Made by a program: the position numbers and the translations under genes | Notes under the pieces: generated by a model | What the model was told of the DNA's origin: nothing | Seen by the model: only the letters and a program-made list of their open reading frames with translations | Databases searched by the model: none | In this document: in pieces, positions 16,967-24,520 of the stretch | Numbering within the stretch: position 1 is the stretch's first letter | Layout of the letters: every line of letters begins with the position of its first letter | NCBI RefSeq assembly: GCF_000024025.1 | Contig: NC_013131.1 | Location: 5,394,001-5,458,000, forward strand | Source: Catenulispora acidiphila DSM 44928 | GTDB taxonomy: Bacteria > Actinomycetota > Actinomycetes > Streptomycetales > Catenulisporaceae | Direction of reading: 5' to 3' | DNA length: 64,000 nt

Positions 16967-17012
16967 CTCAAAGCTGACCGGTGGCTCAGTGCTGACCGGT
17001 GGCTCAAAGCGC
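16959..17012 (+). repeat. Three 18-bp tandem repeats across a stop codon
   Basis: Three near-identical units of the form ACCGGTGGCTCARWGCTG run head to tail. The first contains the TAG of the nucleotidyltransferase gene, and the last ends just before the HxlR remnant. A similar short array follows plsC at 37171. The role is unknown; slippage-generated 3' spacer sequence is the simplest reading. Confidence 0.85.
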
Positions 17013-17016
17013 TTCG

Positions 17017-17265
17017 ATGATGGTCGAACCCCTCCTGGCCGACCGCGAGAGCTGGAAGCCCGAGCGCTGCTCCATCGACAAGGCGATCAGCACGATCGGC
17101 ACCCGCTCGGCGATCCTGCTCCTGCGCGAGGCGTTCTACGACGACGGACCGCTGAAGGTGGTCGACACGCGGACCGGCTCGCCGGTGCGGGTCCGGATGC
17201 AGAACGCTGAGGGCGAGGATGTCGCGCTCGATGAGATGGGGCTGACGGTGCGGCGCGATGAGTGA
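17017..17265 (+). pseudogene. HxlR-type regulator remnant lacking the winged-helix core
   Basis: About 82 residues. The first part (VEPLLADRESWKPERCSIDKAISTIGTRSAILLLREAFY) matches the N-terminus and first helix of HxlR regulators, including the conserved cysteine. It then jumps directly to DDGPLKVVDTRTGSPVRVR...LTVRRDE, which matches the C-terminal tail of the same family. The 60-70 residues in between, holding the recognition helix and wing, are missing without loss of frame. I conclude an in-frame internal deletion and a probable non-functional gene. ATG 17017 or 17020 are possible starts (an upstream GTG at 16999 is in frame). Confidence 0.65.
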
Positions 17266-17335
17266 GTGACCACCAACCGGTGGCAGCCGGATCGCCGCTG
17301 ACTCCTTCGCTGACAAGGCGCGACAAGGCGCGCGG

Positions 17336-18493
17336 CTAAGACCCCACCGCCTGCCGCACCCGAGCCGCCTCCCGCGCCAGATAGTCCCGCTCCTGCACGC
17401 TCGTCGCAGCGTGCGAAGCCTCCGCGTACAGCCCGGCAGCCAGCGCCGAATCCCCCGCGCGCTCATGCAGATACGCCGCCACCGCACTGCGCCGCGGCAC
17501 GTCGGCGTCCACCTCGGCGAGCGCCGCCAGCCCCGCGCGCGCCCCGTCGGCCTCGCCGACCGCCACCGCGCGGTTGAGCCGCACCACCGGGCTGTCCGTC
17601 AGGGCCGTGAGTTCGTCGTACCACTCCACGATCTGCACCCAGTCGGTCTCCTCGACGTTCGGCGCGTCGGCGTGCAGGGCTGCGATCGCCGCCTGCGCCT
17701 GGTACTCGCCGAGCCGGTCGCGGGCCAGGGCGGTCTGCAGGATCGCGACGCCCTCGGCGATCAGCGCGGTGTCCCACAGCGCGCGGTCCTGCTCCGCCAG
17801 CGGGATCAGGCCGCCGCCGGGAGTGGTGCGGGACGCACGGCGCGCATGGTGCAGCAGCATCAGGGCGAGCAGGCCGCCGACTTCGGGGTCGTCGTCGGTC
17901 AGGGCGATGAGTTGGCGGGTCAGCCGGATCGCCTCGGCAGCCAGGTCGATGTCGCCGCCGTAGCCCTCGTTGAAGACCAGGTACAGGACGCGCAGCACGG
18001 TCGCCAGGTCGCCGTGCTGGTCCAGCGGCAGCCCTTCGATGCGGCGCTTGGCGCGAACGATGCGCTGCGCCATCGTCGCCTCCGGGACCAGGCACGCCTG
18101 CGCGATCTGGCGCGTGGTCAGGCCGCCGACCGCGCGCAGGGTCAGGGCGACGGCCGCCGCCGAGGACAGCGTCGGGTGCGCGCACAGGAAGTACAGGCGC
18201 AGGGTGTCGTCGCCTGCCGGCGCCGAGCCTGCCGGCGGCTCGGCGTCGACGGCCAGCTCGCGCCGCTGCCGGGAGGCCTCGGCGCGGGCGGCGTCGACGA
18301 ACTTGTGCCACGCGGCGGTGACCAGCCAGCCCTTCGGGTCGCGCGGCGGGTCCTCCGGCCAGAGCTGCAGGGCTCTGATCAGCGCCTCCTGCACGGCGTC
18401 CTCGGCCGAGGCGAAGTCCGCGCCGCGCCGGACCAGAACGCTGATCACCGCCGGGACCAGATCCCGGAGCCGGGACTCGTCGAACTCGTTCAC
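17336..18493 (-). CDS. ECF sigma factor with a long C-terminal extension (ECF42-like)
   Basis: A 385-residue RNA polymerase sigma factor. Sigma-2 (SAEDAVQEALIRALQLWPEDPPRDPKGWLVTAAWHKFVDAAR) and sigma-4 (LTTRQIAQACLVPEATMAQRIVRAKRRI) occupy the first 180 residues. A helical extension of about 200 residues follows (NEGYGGDIDLAAEAIRL...LLALMLLHHARRASR...LTDSPVVRLNRAVAVGE), typical of the YCII-associated ECF42 group. GTG 18493 overlaps the YCII stop as GTGA. No anti-sigma gene is present, as expected for this group, in which the C-terminal extension and the YCII/DGPF partner are thought to matter for control. Confidence 0.92.
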   Translation of the reverse strand: MNEFDESRLRDLVPAVISVLVRRGADFASAEDAVQEALIRALQLWPEDPPRDPKGWLVTAAWHKFVDAARAEASRQRRELAVDAEPPAGSAPAGDDTLRLYFLCAHPTLSSAAAVALTLRAVGGLTTRQIAQACLVPEATMAQRIVRAKRRIEGLPLDQHGDLATVLRVLYLVFNEGYGGDIDLAAEAIRLTRQLIALTDDDPEVGGLLALMLLHHARRASRTTPGGGLIPLAEQDRALWDTALIAEGVAILQTALARDRLGEYQAQAAIAALHADAPNVEETDWVQIVEWYDELTALTDSPVVRLNRAVAVGEADGARAGLAALAEVDADVPRRSAVAAYLHERAGDSALAAGLYAEASHAATSVQERDYLAREAARVRQAVGS

Positions 18494-18900
18494 GCGGTCG
18501 TCTTCGGCGCCTCGGCGCCGAGGAAGGGACGCACCTCCAGCCACTCGTTCAGCGGCTCGCCGCCGGGACCGGGGACGGCGGACAGCTCGCCGGCGATCTC
18601 GACCGCGCGGTCCCAGGAGTCGACGTCGATGATGTACCAGCCGGCGATCAGGTCCTTGGTCTCGGCGAACGGCCCGTCGGTCACCGGCGGGCGCCCCTGG
18701 CCGCCGTGCCGGACGAAGGCGCCCTCGGCGGACAGCGCCTGCATGTCGACGAACTCCCCGGCCTCCTCCAGCCGGGAGGCGAAGTCGCGCATGAACCGCA
18801 CGTGCGCGTCGACCTCTTCGGGCGTCCACTGGTCCATCGGCGGGAACTCGACGGCCGGGGTCGGGCCGCCGCGGTAGTGCTTCAGCAGCAGGTACTTCAT
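18490..18900 (-). CDS. YCII-related (DGPF) protein, sigma-factor partner
   Basis: A 136-residue protein starting MKYLLLKHYRGG. It has the diagnostic TDGPFAETKDLIAGWYIIDVDSWDRAVEIA of the YCII/DGPF family, a dimeric alpha-beta fold. A strong GAGGAG precedes the ATG. Its stop overlaps the ECF sigma start (GTGA), giving the standard YCII-ECF42 pair. Catalysis is unproven in this family; a link to the sigma factor's activity is inferred from the constant gene pairing. Confidence 0.92.
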   Translation of the reverse strand: MKYLLLKHYRGGPTPAVEFPPMDQWTPEEVDAHVRFMRDFASRLEEAGEFVDMQALSAEGAFVRHGGQGRPPVTDGPFAETKDLIAGWYIIDVDSWDRAVEIAGELSAVPGPGGEPLNEWLEVRPFLGAEAPKTTA

Positions 18901-18969
18901 GGTGGTTCTCCTCAGCGATCAGGGTGTGCGGGACTGGACGGCAGCGCGAGCAGGCAGCCTCATACAGCC

Positions 18970-19425
18970 TCAGGCGGCCTGCTTCGCGCTGATGTCCTCG
19001 GCCAGCTCGACGATGATCCCCTCCGGGCCGCGCAGGAAGCACAAGAGGTACACGTCCTCGTAGTTCTCGACCGTCCCGAGCGGGTCGTAGCCCAGGGCGT
19101 GCAGCTCGGCGAGCAGATCGCGCAGATCCTCCACCTGGAAGGCGACGTGGATCAGGCCCAGCCGGTTCGACGCCGGCGCGGCCGGACCCTCCGGGTCGGG
19201 AGCGGCGAGGTGCTTGACCAGCTCGATCTGGCTGTGCCCGTCGGGCGTGCGCACGAACACGACGTCCGACATCGGATCCTGGAGCCCGATGACCCGGCCG
19301 ACCATCGGGCCGCCGACCTTCGCCTCGCCGGCGAACTCCATACCGAGCGCGAAGAAGAACCGCTTCGCGGCGTCCAGGTCCTCGACGTTGATGCTCACGT
19401 GGTCCATGCGGCGGATCCTCGGCAC
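18970..19425 (-). CDS. VOC-superfamily (glyoxalase-like) protein
   Basis: A 151-residue protein with two beta-alpha-beta-beta-beta halves: MDHVSINVEDLDAAKRFFFALGMEFAG and LGLIHVAFQVEDLRDLLAELHALGYD. The metal-ligand positions read H9 (DHVSIN), E (SQIELVKH), H (LIHVAF) and E (GIIVELAED), so a metal site could form. It lies 69 bases upstream of the YCII/ECF pair on the same strand and may be a target or member of that unit. The substrate is unknown (methylglyoxal, a thiol adduct or an antibiotic are all possible). Confidence 0.85.
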   Translation of the reverse strand: MPRIRRMDHVSINVEDLDAAKRFFFALGMEFAGEAKVGGPMVGRVIGLQDPMSDVVFVRTPDGHSQIELVKHLAAPDPEGPAAPASNRLGLIHVAFQVEDLRDLLAELHALGYDPLGTVENYEDVYLLCFLRGPEGIIVELAEDISAKQAA

Positions 19426-19519
19426 GGCGGTTCTCCCTCAGTTTCGCGCGGTCCCTCGTGGCCGCGTCCACCCCTGGGACGGAGCCGGTTCGGCGTTCTC
19501 GACACCCGACCGGACCCCA

Positions 19520-19909
19520 CTATCGTCCAACGCACACCACCACAGCCAGCAGGCACAACACGAGAGTCACGCCGACCCCCAGCCATTCGCCGCGCTTGAA
19601 GTGCGCCAGCGCCCCGAGCAGCATCATCACCGCGATCCCCACCGCCGCCAACGGCGTCAGCACGGTCGCGACGCCGAGCGCCCTGGGCAGCACCAGCCCG
19701 ATCGCCCCGGCCAGCTCCGCGGCGCCGATGAAGCGGATCGTCCCCGGTGCGTAGTTCTCCAGCACCGGGGCCTTGACCAGCACCTTCTCCTTCGACTGGA
19801 ACGCCTTGCCCAGTCCGGACAACGCGAAGAAGGCGGCCAGCACCGCTTGCAGGATCCACAAGAAAATGTTCACGTTCCCGGGACGAGACAGCCCGCCCGG
19901 GCGTGACAC
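19520..19909 (-). CDS. DoxX-family membrane protein
   Basis: A 129-residue protein with four hydrophobic helices: IFLWILQAVLAAFFALSGLGK, FIGAAELAGAIGLVLP, VLTPLAAVGIAVMMLLGA and VTLVLCLLAVVVCV. The GxxK and E positions of the first and second helices are those of the DoxX/DoxX-like family. The frame can start at GTG 19909 or at GTG 19873 (VNIFLW); neither has a strong ribosome site. It lies 12 bases downstream of a DUF574 methyltransferase on the same strand, so the two are probably co-transcribed. Confidence 0.82.
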   Translation of the reverse strand: MSRPGGLSRPGNVNIFLWILQAVLAAFFALSGLGKAFQSKEKVLVKAPVLENYAPGTIRFIGAAELAGAIGLVLPRALGVATVLTPLAAVGIAVMMLLGALAHFKRGEWLGVGVTLVLCLLAVVVCVGR

Positions 19910-19921
19910 GCCCCCGGACGC

Positions 19922-20755
19922 TCAGCGTTTGAAGGCGAGTCCGCCCTCGAGCCAGATCGTCTCCCAGTCCTCGCGCACCGGGCCGTCCGGACGCCATCGC
20001 GGCAGCTGCACCACGCCGGGCTCGATGAGGTCGAAGTCGCCGAAGAACGCCTCGATCGCGGCGCGCTCGCGCACCACGAGGTTGGACTTCGCGTTGTCCC
20101 AGCCCTTGCGGGCGGCGGCGGAGACCTCGGGCTGGCCGCCGTCGGTGCCGTGGGAGATCACGAGGGCGCTGCCGGGCGCCAGGGCGTCGCGGAAGGCCGC
20201 GACGATGCCGGCGGCGTCCTCGTCGTGCCCGACGAAGTGCAGCAGCGCGACCATCAGGACCGCGACCGGCTGGTCGAAGTCCAGCAGCTCCAGGACCTGC
20301 GGGTGGCCCAGGATCTTCTTCGGCTCGCGCACGTCGGCGAGCACCACCGCCGTGCGGGTCTCATCGCCGGAGAGCAGCGCGCGGGAGTGGACGGCGACGA
20401 TGGGGTCGTAGTCGACGTAGGCGACCCGGGCCTCGGGCTGGACCGCGCGCGCCACCTCGCCGGTGTTGCCCACGCCGGGCAGCCCGGTGCCGATGTCGAG
20501 GAACTGTGTGATGCCCGCCTCGGCGAGGTGGCGGACGGCACGGCCGAGGAAGGCCCGGTTCTCCGTGACCATGGCGCGCGCGGCCGGGGTGGCCCGCATC
20601 ACCACCTCGGCGGCCTCGCGGTCCACCTCGAAATGGTTCTTGCCGCCGAGCATGTAGTCGTACATGCGCGCCGGATGCGCCTTGGTCTGGTCGATCTCCG
20701 GGGGCAGCCAGTCCGGCAGCAGCGGACCGGTGCCCGGTCCCAGTTCCTCGGTCAT
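19922..20755 (-). CDS. SAM-dependent methyltransferase, DUF574 family (copy 1)
   Basis: A 277-residue protein of the actinobacterial DUF574 (PF04672-type) group. It has the family's opening DxTKAHPARMYDYMLGGKNHFEVDREAAE, then GITQFLDIGTGLPGVGNTGEVAR (SAM-binding glycine loop), VAYVDYDPIV (acidic residue binding ribose) and AVLMVALLHFV. The substrate is not known for these proteins, which are highly multiplied in Streptomyces-like genomes. A paralogue sits at 23491-24333, and both carry the same 26-bp upstream element. Confidence 0.92.
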   Translation of the reverse strand: MTEELGPGTGPLLPDWLPPEIDQTKAHPARMYDYMLGGKNHFEVDREAAEVVMRATPAARAMVTENRAFLGRAVRHLAEAGITQFLDIGTGLPGVGNTGEVARAVQPEARVAYVDYDPIVAVHSRALLSGDETRTAVVLADVREPKKILGHPQVLELLDFDQPVAVLMVALLHFVGHDEDAAGIVAAFRDALAPGSALVISHGTDGGQPEVSAAARKGWDNAKSNLVVRERAAIEAFFGDFDLIEPGVVQLPRWRPDGPVREDWETIWLEGGLAFKR

Positions 20756-20819
20756 ACGGTATGGCCCTCCCAGGTCGGTGGCAGCCGAGTGGCGGCGGGT
20801 GGTCCGTGCCGCGTCAGGT

Positions 20820-20845
20820 TATCCGATCGTCGTCGTGCTCTGATA
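20820..20845 (-). promoter_or_regulatory. Upstream element shared by both DUF574 genes (copy 1)
   Basis: A 26-bp stretch beginning TATCCGAT and ending CTGATA on the + strand, 65 bases upstream of the methyltransferase start. The same ends at the same spacing occur at 24389-24414 before the paralogue, with CGTCGTCG versus GATCATCG in the middle. Read on the coding strand it is TATCAG-N12-ATCGGATA, a possible promoter or operator. Confidence 0.45.
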
Positions 20846-20950
20846 TGGCGCCCCCGATACCGCTCCGCCGCCCGCGGTGGCAGCCCGAGCAAGGGGGTCC
20901 AATAAGGTGGCAGGGTAATTTCGGGGAACGTATGTTCAAGGAGGAGTGCG

Positions 20951-21598
20951 ATGGAAATCGTGCTGTTCGGCGCGACCGGCATGGTCGGCTCACGGATCGC
21001 GGCGGAGGCCGCGGCGCGCGGCCACACCGTCACCGCGGTCTCGCGGTCCGGAGGGCAGCCGGACGGGGAGGGCGTCCAGGTCTCCCCGGCGGTGGGCGAC
21101 GCGGCCAACCCGGCCCAGGTCGCCGAGCTGGTCAAGAACGCCGACGTGGTGGCCGCCGCGCTGGTGCCGCCGCGCGACGGCTCGGACCCGCGCGCGCCGT
21201 TCGCGCAGCTGTACGCGGACTTCATGGCCGGCGTCCGCGACGGCGGCGCGCCCCGCACGGTGATCGTCGGCGGCGCCGGCACGCTGCTGGTCGCCCCGGG
21301 CACACGCCTGGTCGACCTGCCGGACTTCCCGGCCATGTACAAGCCCGAGGCGCTGGCGCACGGCGACGTCCTGGACGCCCTGCGCGCCGACCCGACGCTG
21401 CCGACCTGGACGTACATCTCCCCCGCCCCGGAGGTCGGGCCCGGGGAGCGCACCGGCAGCTTCCGGCTCGGCGTGGGCGACGAGATCCTGCCCGACGCGA
21501 GCAGCATCAGCGCCGAGGACTACGCGGTGGCGTTCGTGGACGAGCTGGAGTCGGGAGCGCATCCGCGCGAGCGGCTGTCAGTCGCCCAGACGGCGTAG
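20951..21598 (+). CDS. NAD(P)-binding epimerase/reductase-like protein
   Basis: A 215-residue short atypical SDR (NmrA / NAD(P)H-binding-like) with the nucleotide loop GATGMVGSRIA (residues 7-17), AVGDAANPAQVAELVKNADVV and the segment TVIVGGAGTLLV. The family fits NADH-flavin-reductase-like proteins such as BlvRB/YwnB. GGAGGAG upstream of ATG 20951 is a strong ribosome site. It is divergent from the DUF574 gene, and its last 92 bases overlap the end of the convergent MFS gene. The substrate is unknown. Confidence 0.85.
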   Translation: MEIVLFGATGMVGSRIAAEAAARGHTVTAVSRSGGQPDGEGVQVSPAVGDAANPAQVAELVKNADVVAAALVPPRDGSDPRAPFAQLYADFMAGVRDGGAPRTVIVGGAGTLLVAPGTRLVDLPDFPAMYKPEALAHGDVLDALRADPTLPTWTYISPAPEVGPGERTGSFRLGVGDEILPDASSISAEDYAVAFVDELESGAHPRERLSVAQTA

Positions 21599-22790
21599 AC
21601 CGGGAACTCACGACGGCAGCCGCCGCGCAGACCACGGCGCACAGAGCGAAGAAGGCTCCTGTCCCCCACGCCTCGGCGGCCACGCCGACGAGCGGGAACA
21701 GCAGAGGGCTCAGACCCAGCGTGCACAGGGTCGTCACGGAAGTGACGCGGCCGAGGAACTGCGGGGCGGCTGCCGTTTGCAAGCGTGCGTTGGCCACGAC
21801 GGTGGTCACGCCGGTCGTGGCGCCGAGGCAGGCGGAGATCGCGATCGCGCCGGCTCGGCCGAGCGTGGTCCACGCGAGCAGGAGCGCTGCGGTGAGCGCC
21901 AGGGATGCGGTCAGGGTCAGGCGCGCTCGGCTTGCGCTGCCGGTGTCGCTGACGCTGCCGCTGTCGCTCGCACGATGCGCAAAGGTGGTCGCCATGATCC
22001 CGGCGACCGCAGCGCCGCCGACGCTGAACGCGCCGAGGATCCAGCCGGCGGTCGTGCTGCTCCAGTGCCGCTCGGCGACGAGCAGGACCACGGCGACGGC
22101 GATCGGGCCGCTGAAGCACATTTCGCTGAGCCCGATGACGATCACCAGGCGGCGCAGTTCCGTGTGCTGCCGGACGTAGCGCAGCCCTTCGCCGAACTGC
22201 TCCCATAAGCTGAGTCCGGCTTCCGGCGCTACAGCAGTGCGCGGTATTCGCAGCGTCATGAGCAGCACCAGCGACGCGCCGAACAGCGCGGCGGCTCCCA
22301 GGAACGACCCGGACGCGCCGCCGACGCCGAGCATCACTCCTGCCAGCACCGGACCGGCGAGGTTGGCGGCCCGCACTCCCAGGACCCGCATTCCCTGCAC
22401 GCGCGCCAGCTCATCCGGCGCGACAAGCACCGGCGGAAGCGCGCCGACCGCCGGCATGAACAGCGCGTCGACCGTGCCGAAGCCGACGGCGAGCGCCACC
22501 AGCACGCCCAGCTGGACCCGGTCAGCGACCGCGAGCGCCGCGCCCACCACCAGGACGCACCGGACCAGGTCGCTGCCGATCAGCACGCGCCACGGCCCGA
22601 ACCGGTCGGCGACCACCCCGCCGCCGAGCATCAGCAGCGCCCTCGGAACCGCTCCCACGGCGAGCACGACGCCTGCCGCCACCGGCCCGAGCGAGCGCGA
22701 GGCGGCCCACGACAGGGTGACGAAGTAGACGGAGTCGCCGCTGACCGAGCACGTATATGCGCAGACCCAGCGCAGGACGCTGCCGTTCAT
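21507..22790 (-). CDS. MFS transporter (drug-exporter type)
   Basis: A 427-residue permease with about 12 hydrophobic segments. The signature AGVVLAVGAVPRALLMLGGGVVADRFGPWRVLIGSDLVR is the loop 2-3 region of the multidrug/macrolide-export MFS branch. A poorly conserved loop rich in Ser/Gly (ASDSGSVSDTGSAS) lies near the centre of the second half. ATG 22790 shares its A with the TGA of the regulator gene (TGATG), so the ArsR regulator and exporter form one operon. The C-terminal 30 residues are basic and Pro-rich and are encoded where the gene overlaps the convergent reductase gene. Confidence 0.87.
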   Translation of the reverse strand: MNGSVLRWVCAYTCSVSGDSVYFVTLSWAASRSLGPVAAGVVLAVGAVPRALLMLGGGVVADRFGPWRVLIGSDLVRCVLVVGAALAVADRVQLGVLVALAVGFGTVDALFMPAVGALPPVLVAPDELARVQGMRVLGVRAANLAGPVLAGVMLGVGGASGSFLGAAALFGASLVLLMTLRIPRTAVAPEAGLSLWEQFGEGLRYVRQHTELRRLVIVIGLSEMCFSGPIAVAVVLLVAERHWSSTTAGWILGAFSVGGAAVAGIMATTFAHRASDSGSVSDTGSASRARLTLTASLALTAALLLAWTTLGRAGAIAISACLGATTGVTTVVANARLQTAAAPQFLGRVTSVTTLCTLGLSPLLFPLVGVAAEAWGTGAFFALCAVVCAAAAVVSSRSTPSGRLTAARADALPTPARPRTPPRSPRR

Positions 22791-23410
22791 CAGCGTTCCG
22801 GCGGCGGCAGGGCGTGGATGTGGACGGACACCGGCTGCGCGGCGGGCTGTTCGGGCAGGTCGGGCAGGTCCGGCTGTTCCGGCAGGTCGCGGTAGCGGTC
22901 GATGACGGCGACGAGGTCCCGCTTGAGGTCGGTGAGCTGGTCCGGCGTCAGGCGCAGGGAGCGTTCGCTGGTCATGGTGACGTTCAGCCATGCCTGGCTC
23001 AGGTGCGGGACGTCGGCGGTGTAGCGGCGCAGGGCGTCGCTGTAGGCGAGGAGGGTCGAGTGCAGGTAGGCGCGGCTGTCGTCGCCCTCGCGCGTGGCAG
23101 GGTCGTGATACAGCGCCTGGCGGGTGACGCGCCACCAGCGGTCGCGCCGCGTGCCGCGCCCGACGTCCTCCTCGATCAGGCCGCCGGTCGCGAGTTTGCG
23201 CAGGTGATAGCTGACCGCGCCGGAGTCGAGGCCGAAGTGCGCGGCGAGGCGGCGGCCGGTCGCGGGACCGTGGTCGCGCAGGTAGTGCAGGAAGCTAAGC
23301 CGCATCGGGTGCGCCAGGACGCGCAGCGCGGCGGTGTCCAGGACGGCGTCGCGCTCGGGGTGCGGCGCCAGGGGGTCGGTGCGTTCGGGGTCGGTGCGTT
23401 CGGCGGGCAT
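22790..23410 (-). CDS. ArsR-type (HTH_20) transcriptional regulator of the MFS exporter
   Basis: A 206-residue helix-turn-helix protein. The winged-helix domain covers residues about 22-100: AALRVLAHPMRLSFLHYLRDHGPATGRRLAAHFGLDSGAVSYHLRKLATGGLIEE. The C-terminal half is helical and of the YdfF/HTH_20 type, without metal-binding cysteines. It is translated from ATG 23410 (a GTG at 23419 is also in frame). It is translationally coupled to the exporter, and the promoter region just upstream holds repeated GTTCGC/GCGAAC half-sites, which suggests autoregulation. Confidence 0.85.
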   Translation of the reverse strand: MPAERTDPERTDPLAPHPERDAVLDTAALRVLAHPMRLSFLHYLRDHGPATGRRLAAHFGLDSGAVSYHLRKLATGGLIEEDVGRGTRRDRWWRVTRQALYHDPATREGDDSRAYLHSTLLAYSDALRRYTADVPHLSQAWLNVTMTSERSLRLTPDQLTDLKRDLVAVIDRYRDLPEQPDLPDLPEQPAAQPVSVHIHALPPPER

Positions 23411-23423
23411 GCACGGCACGATA

Positions 23424-23475
23424 AAAGGCGAACGCCTCTGTGCGAACCCCCGTTCGCGAAGAAGTGTTCGCCTTT
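23424..23475. promoter_or_regulatory. Nested inverted repeats, candidate ArsR-family operator
   Basis: AAAGGCGAAC (23424-23433) and its exact inverse GTTCGCCTTT (23466-23475) enclose a second inverted repeat GCGAAC-CCCC-GTTCGC (23442-23457). Four copies of a GCGAAC half-site in 52 bases, immediately upstream of the regulator start, look like a double operator for the encoded HTH protein. The DUF574 gene ends only 16 bases to the right, so the site could double as its terminator region. Confidence 0.6.
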
Positions 23476-23490
23476 CGTGCCGGCGGCCGA

Positions 23491-24333
23491 CTACCTCTTG
23501 ATCCCGACCGCCGCGTGTCCGTAGTCCAGCGACCGTTCCTCGTCGGTGAGGTCGTGGTCCGGGCGCCAGCCGGGGATGATCACGACGCCGGGCTCGAGCA
23601 GCTCGGTGCCGGTGAAGAACCGCTCGATCTCCTCGCGGTCGCGCAGCACCAGCTGGGAGGTGGCGTTGTTCCAGCCCGAGCGGGCGGCGCCGAACTTGCC
23701 GGGCTCGTGGCCCTCGGAGGCGTGCGAGACGACCAGGGCACTGCCGGGCGCCAGGGCATCGACGAACGTCGCGGCGATGGCGTGGGCGTCCTCGGCGTCG
23801 GAGACGAAGTGCAGCAGCGCGACCATCAGGACCGCGACCGGCCGGTCGAAGTCCAGGATCGCGTGGACGGTGCCGTTGTCCAGGATGGTCTTCGGTTCGC
23901 GGACGTCGGCCTGCACGATCGCGGTCAGCGCCGGGTCGGCGCCGGAGAGCAGGGCGCGGGAGTGCGCGGAGACGATCGGGTCGTAGTCGACGTAGACCAC
24001 GCGGGCGTCGGGGTGGACCTGGCGGGCGATCTCGCCGGTGTTGCCCGGTCCGGGAATGCCGGTGCCGATGTCGAGGAACTGGGTGATGCCGGCCTCGGCG
24101 AGGTGGCGCACGGCGCGGCCGAGGAAGGCGCGATTGACCCGGGCCATGCCGCGCAGCTCGGGCATCAGGCCCAGGGCGACCTCGGCGGCCTCGCGGTCGA
24201 CGTCGAAGTTGTCCTTGCCGCCGAGCAGGTAGTCGTAGATCCGCGCGGGATGGGCCTTGCTGCGGTCTATCTCCGGGGGTTCCCAGTCCGGCAACAGCGC
24301 GCCGCCGTCCTCGCTGATCGACTCGTCGGTCAT
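23491..24333 (-). CDS. SAM-dependent methyltransferase, DUF574 family (copy 2)
   Basis: A 280-residue paralogue of the gene at 19922, with the same order of motifs: DRSKAHPARIYDYLLGGKDNF, GITQFLDIGTGIPGPGNTGEIAR, VVYVDYDPIVSAHSRALLSG and AVLMVALLHFVSD. ATG 24333 (MTDESISEDGG) has GGAAGG upstream; the open frame runs further but without a ribosome site. The target is unknown. The ArsR/MFS operon and the reductase gene lie between the two paralogues, so this is not a simple tandem duplication. Confidence 0.92.
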   Translation of the reverse strand: MTDESISEDGGALLPDWEPPEIDRSKAHPARIYDYLLGGKDNFDVDREAAEVALGLMPELRGMARVNRAFLGRAVRHLAEAGITQFLDIGTGIPGPGNTGEIARQVHPDARVVYVDYDPIVSAHSRALLSGADPALTAIVQADVREPKTILDNGTVHAILDFDRPVAVLMVALLHFVSDAEDAHAIAATFVDALAPGSALVVSHASEGHEPGKFGAARSGWNNATSQLVLRDREEIERFFTGTELLEPGVVIIPGWRPDHDLTDEERSLDYGHAAVGIKR

Positions 24334-24388
24334 CTTCGACCCTTCCGGTGGCAAGTGGCGCGGTGGACGTGCCGCGCGTGGATCAGAG

Positions 24389-24414
24389 TATCCGATGATC
24401 ATCGAGGACTGATA
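24389..24414 (-). promoter_or_regulatory. Upstream element shared by both DUF574 genes (copy 2)
   Basis: Same 26-bp layout as at 20820-20845: TATCCGAT at one end and CTGATA at the other. The middle here forms a perfect palindrome CGATGATCATCG (24393-24404). It lies 56 bases upstream of the start codon. Conservation of both ends and spacing between paralogues suggests a common regulator or sigma factor. Confidence 0.45.
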
Positions 24415-24520
24415 CCTGGTCCGGGGACGGGTCCGCCCTCCGGGCCCGGCAGCGGGGCGCCATCCGGTGCTAAGTTCACCTGTCGAATGATTCGCCGTGT
24501 CACGCCGGGAGTTCCTGTAA

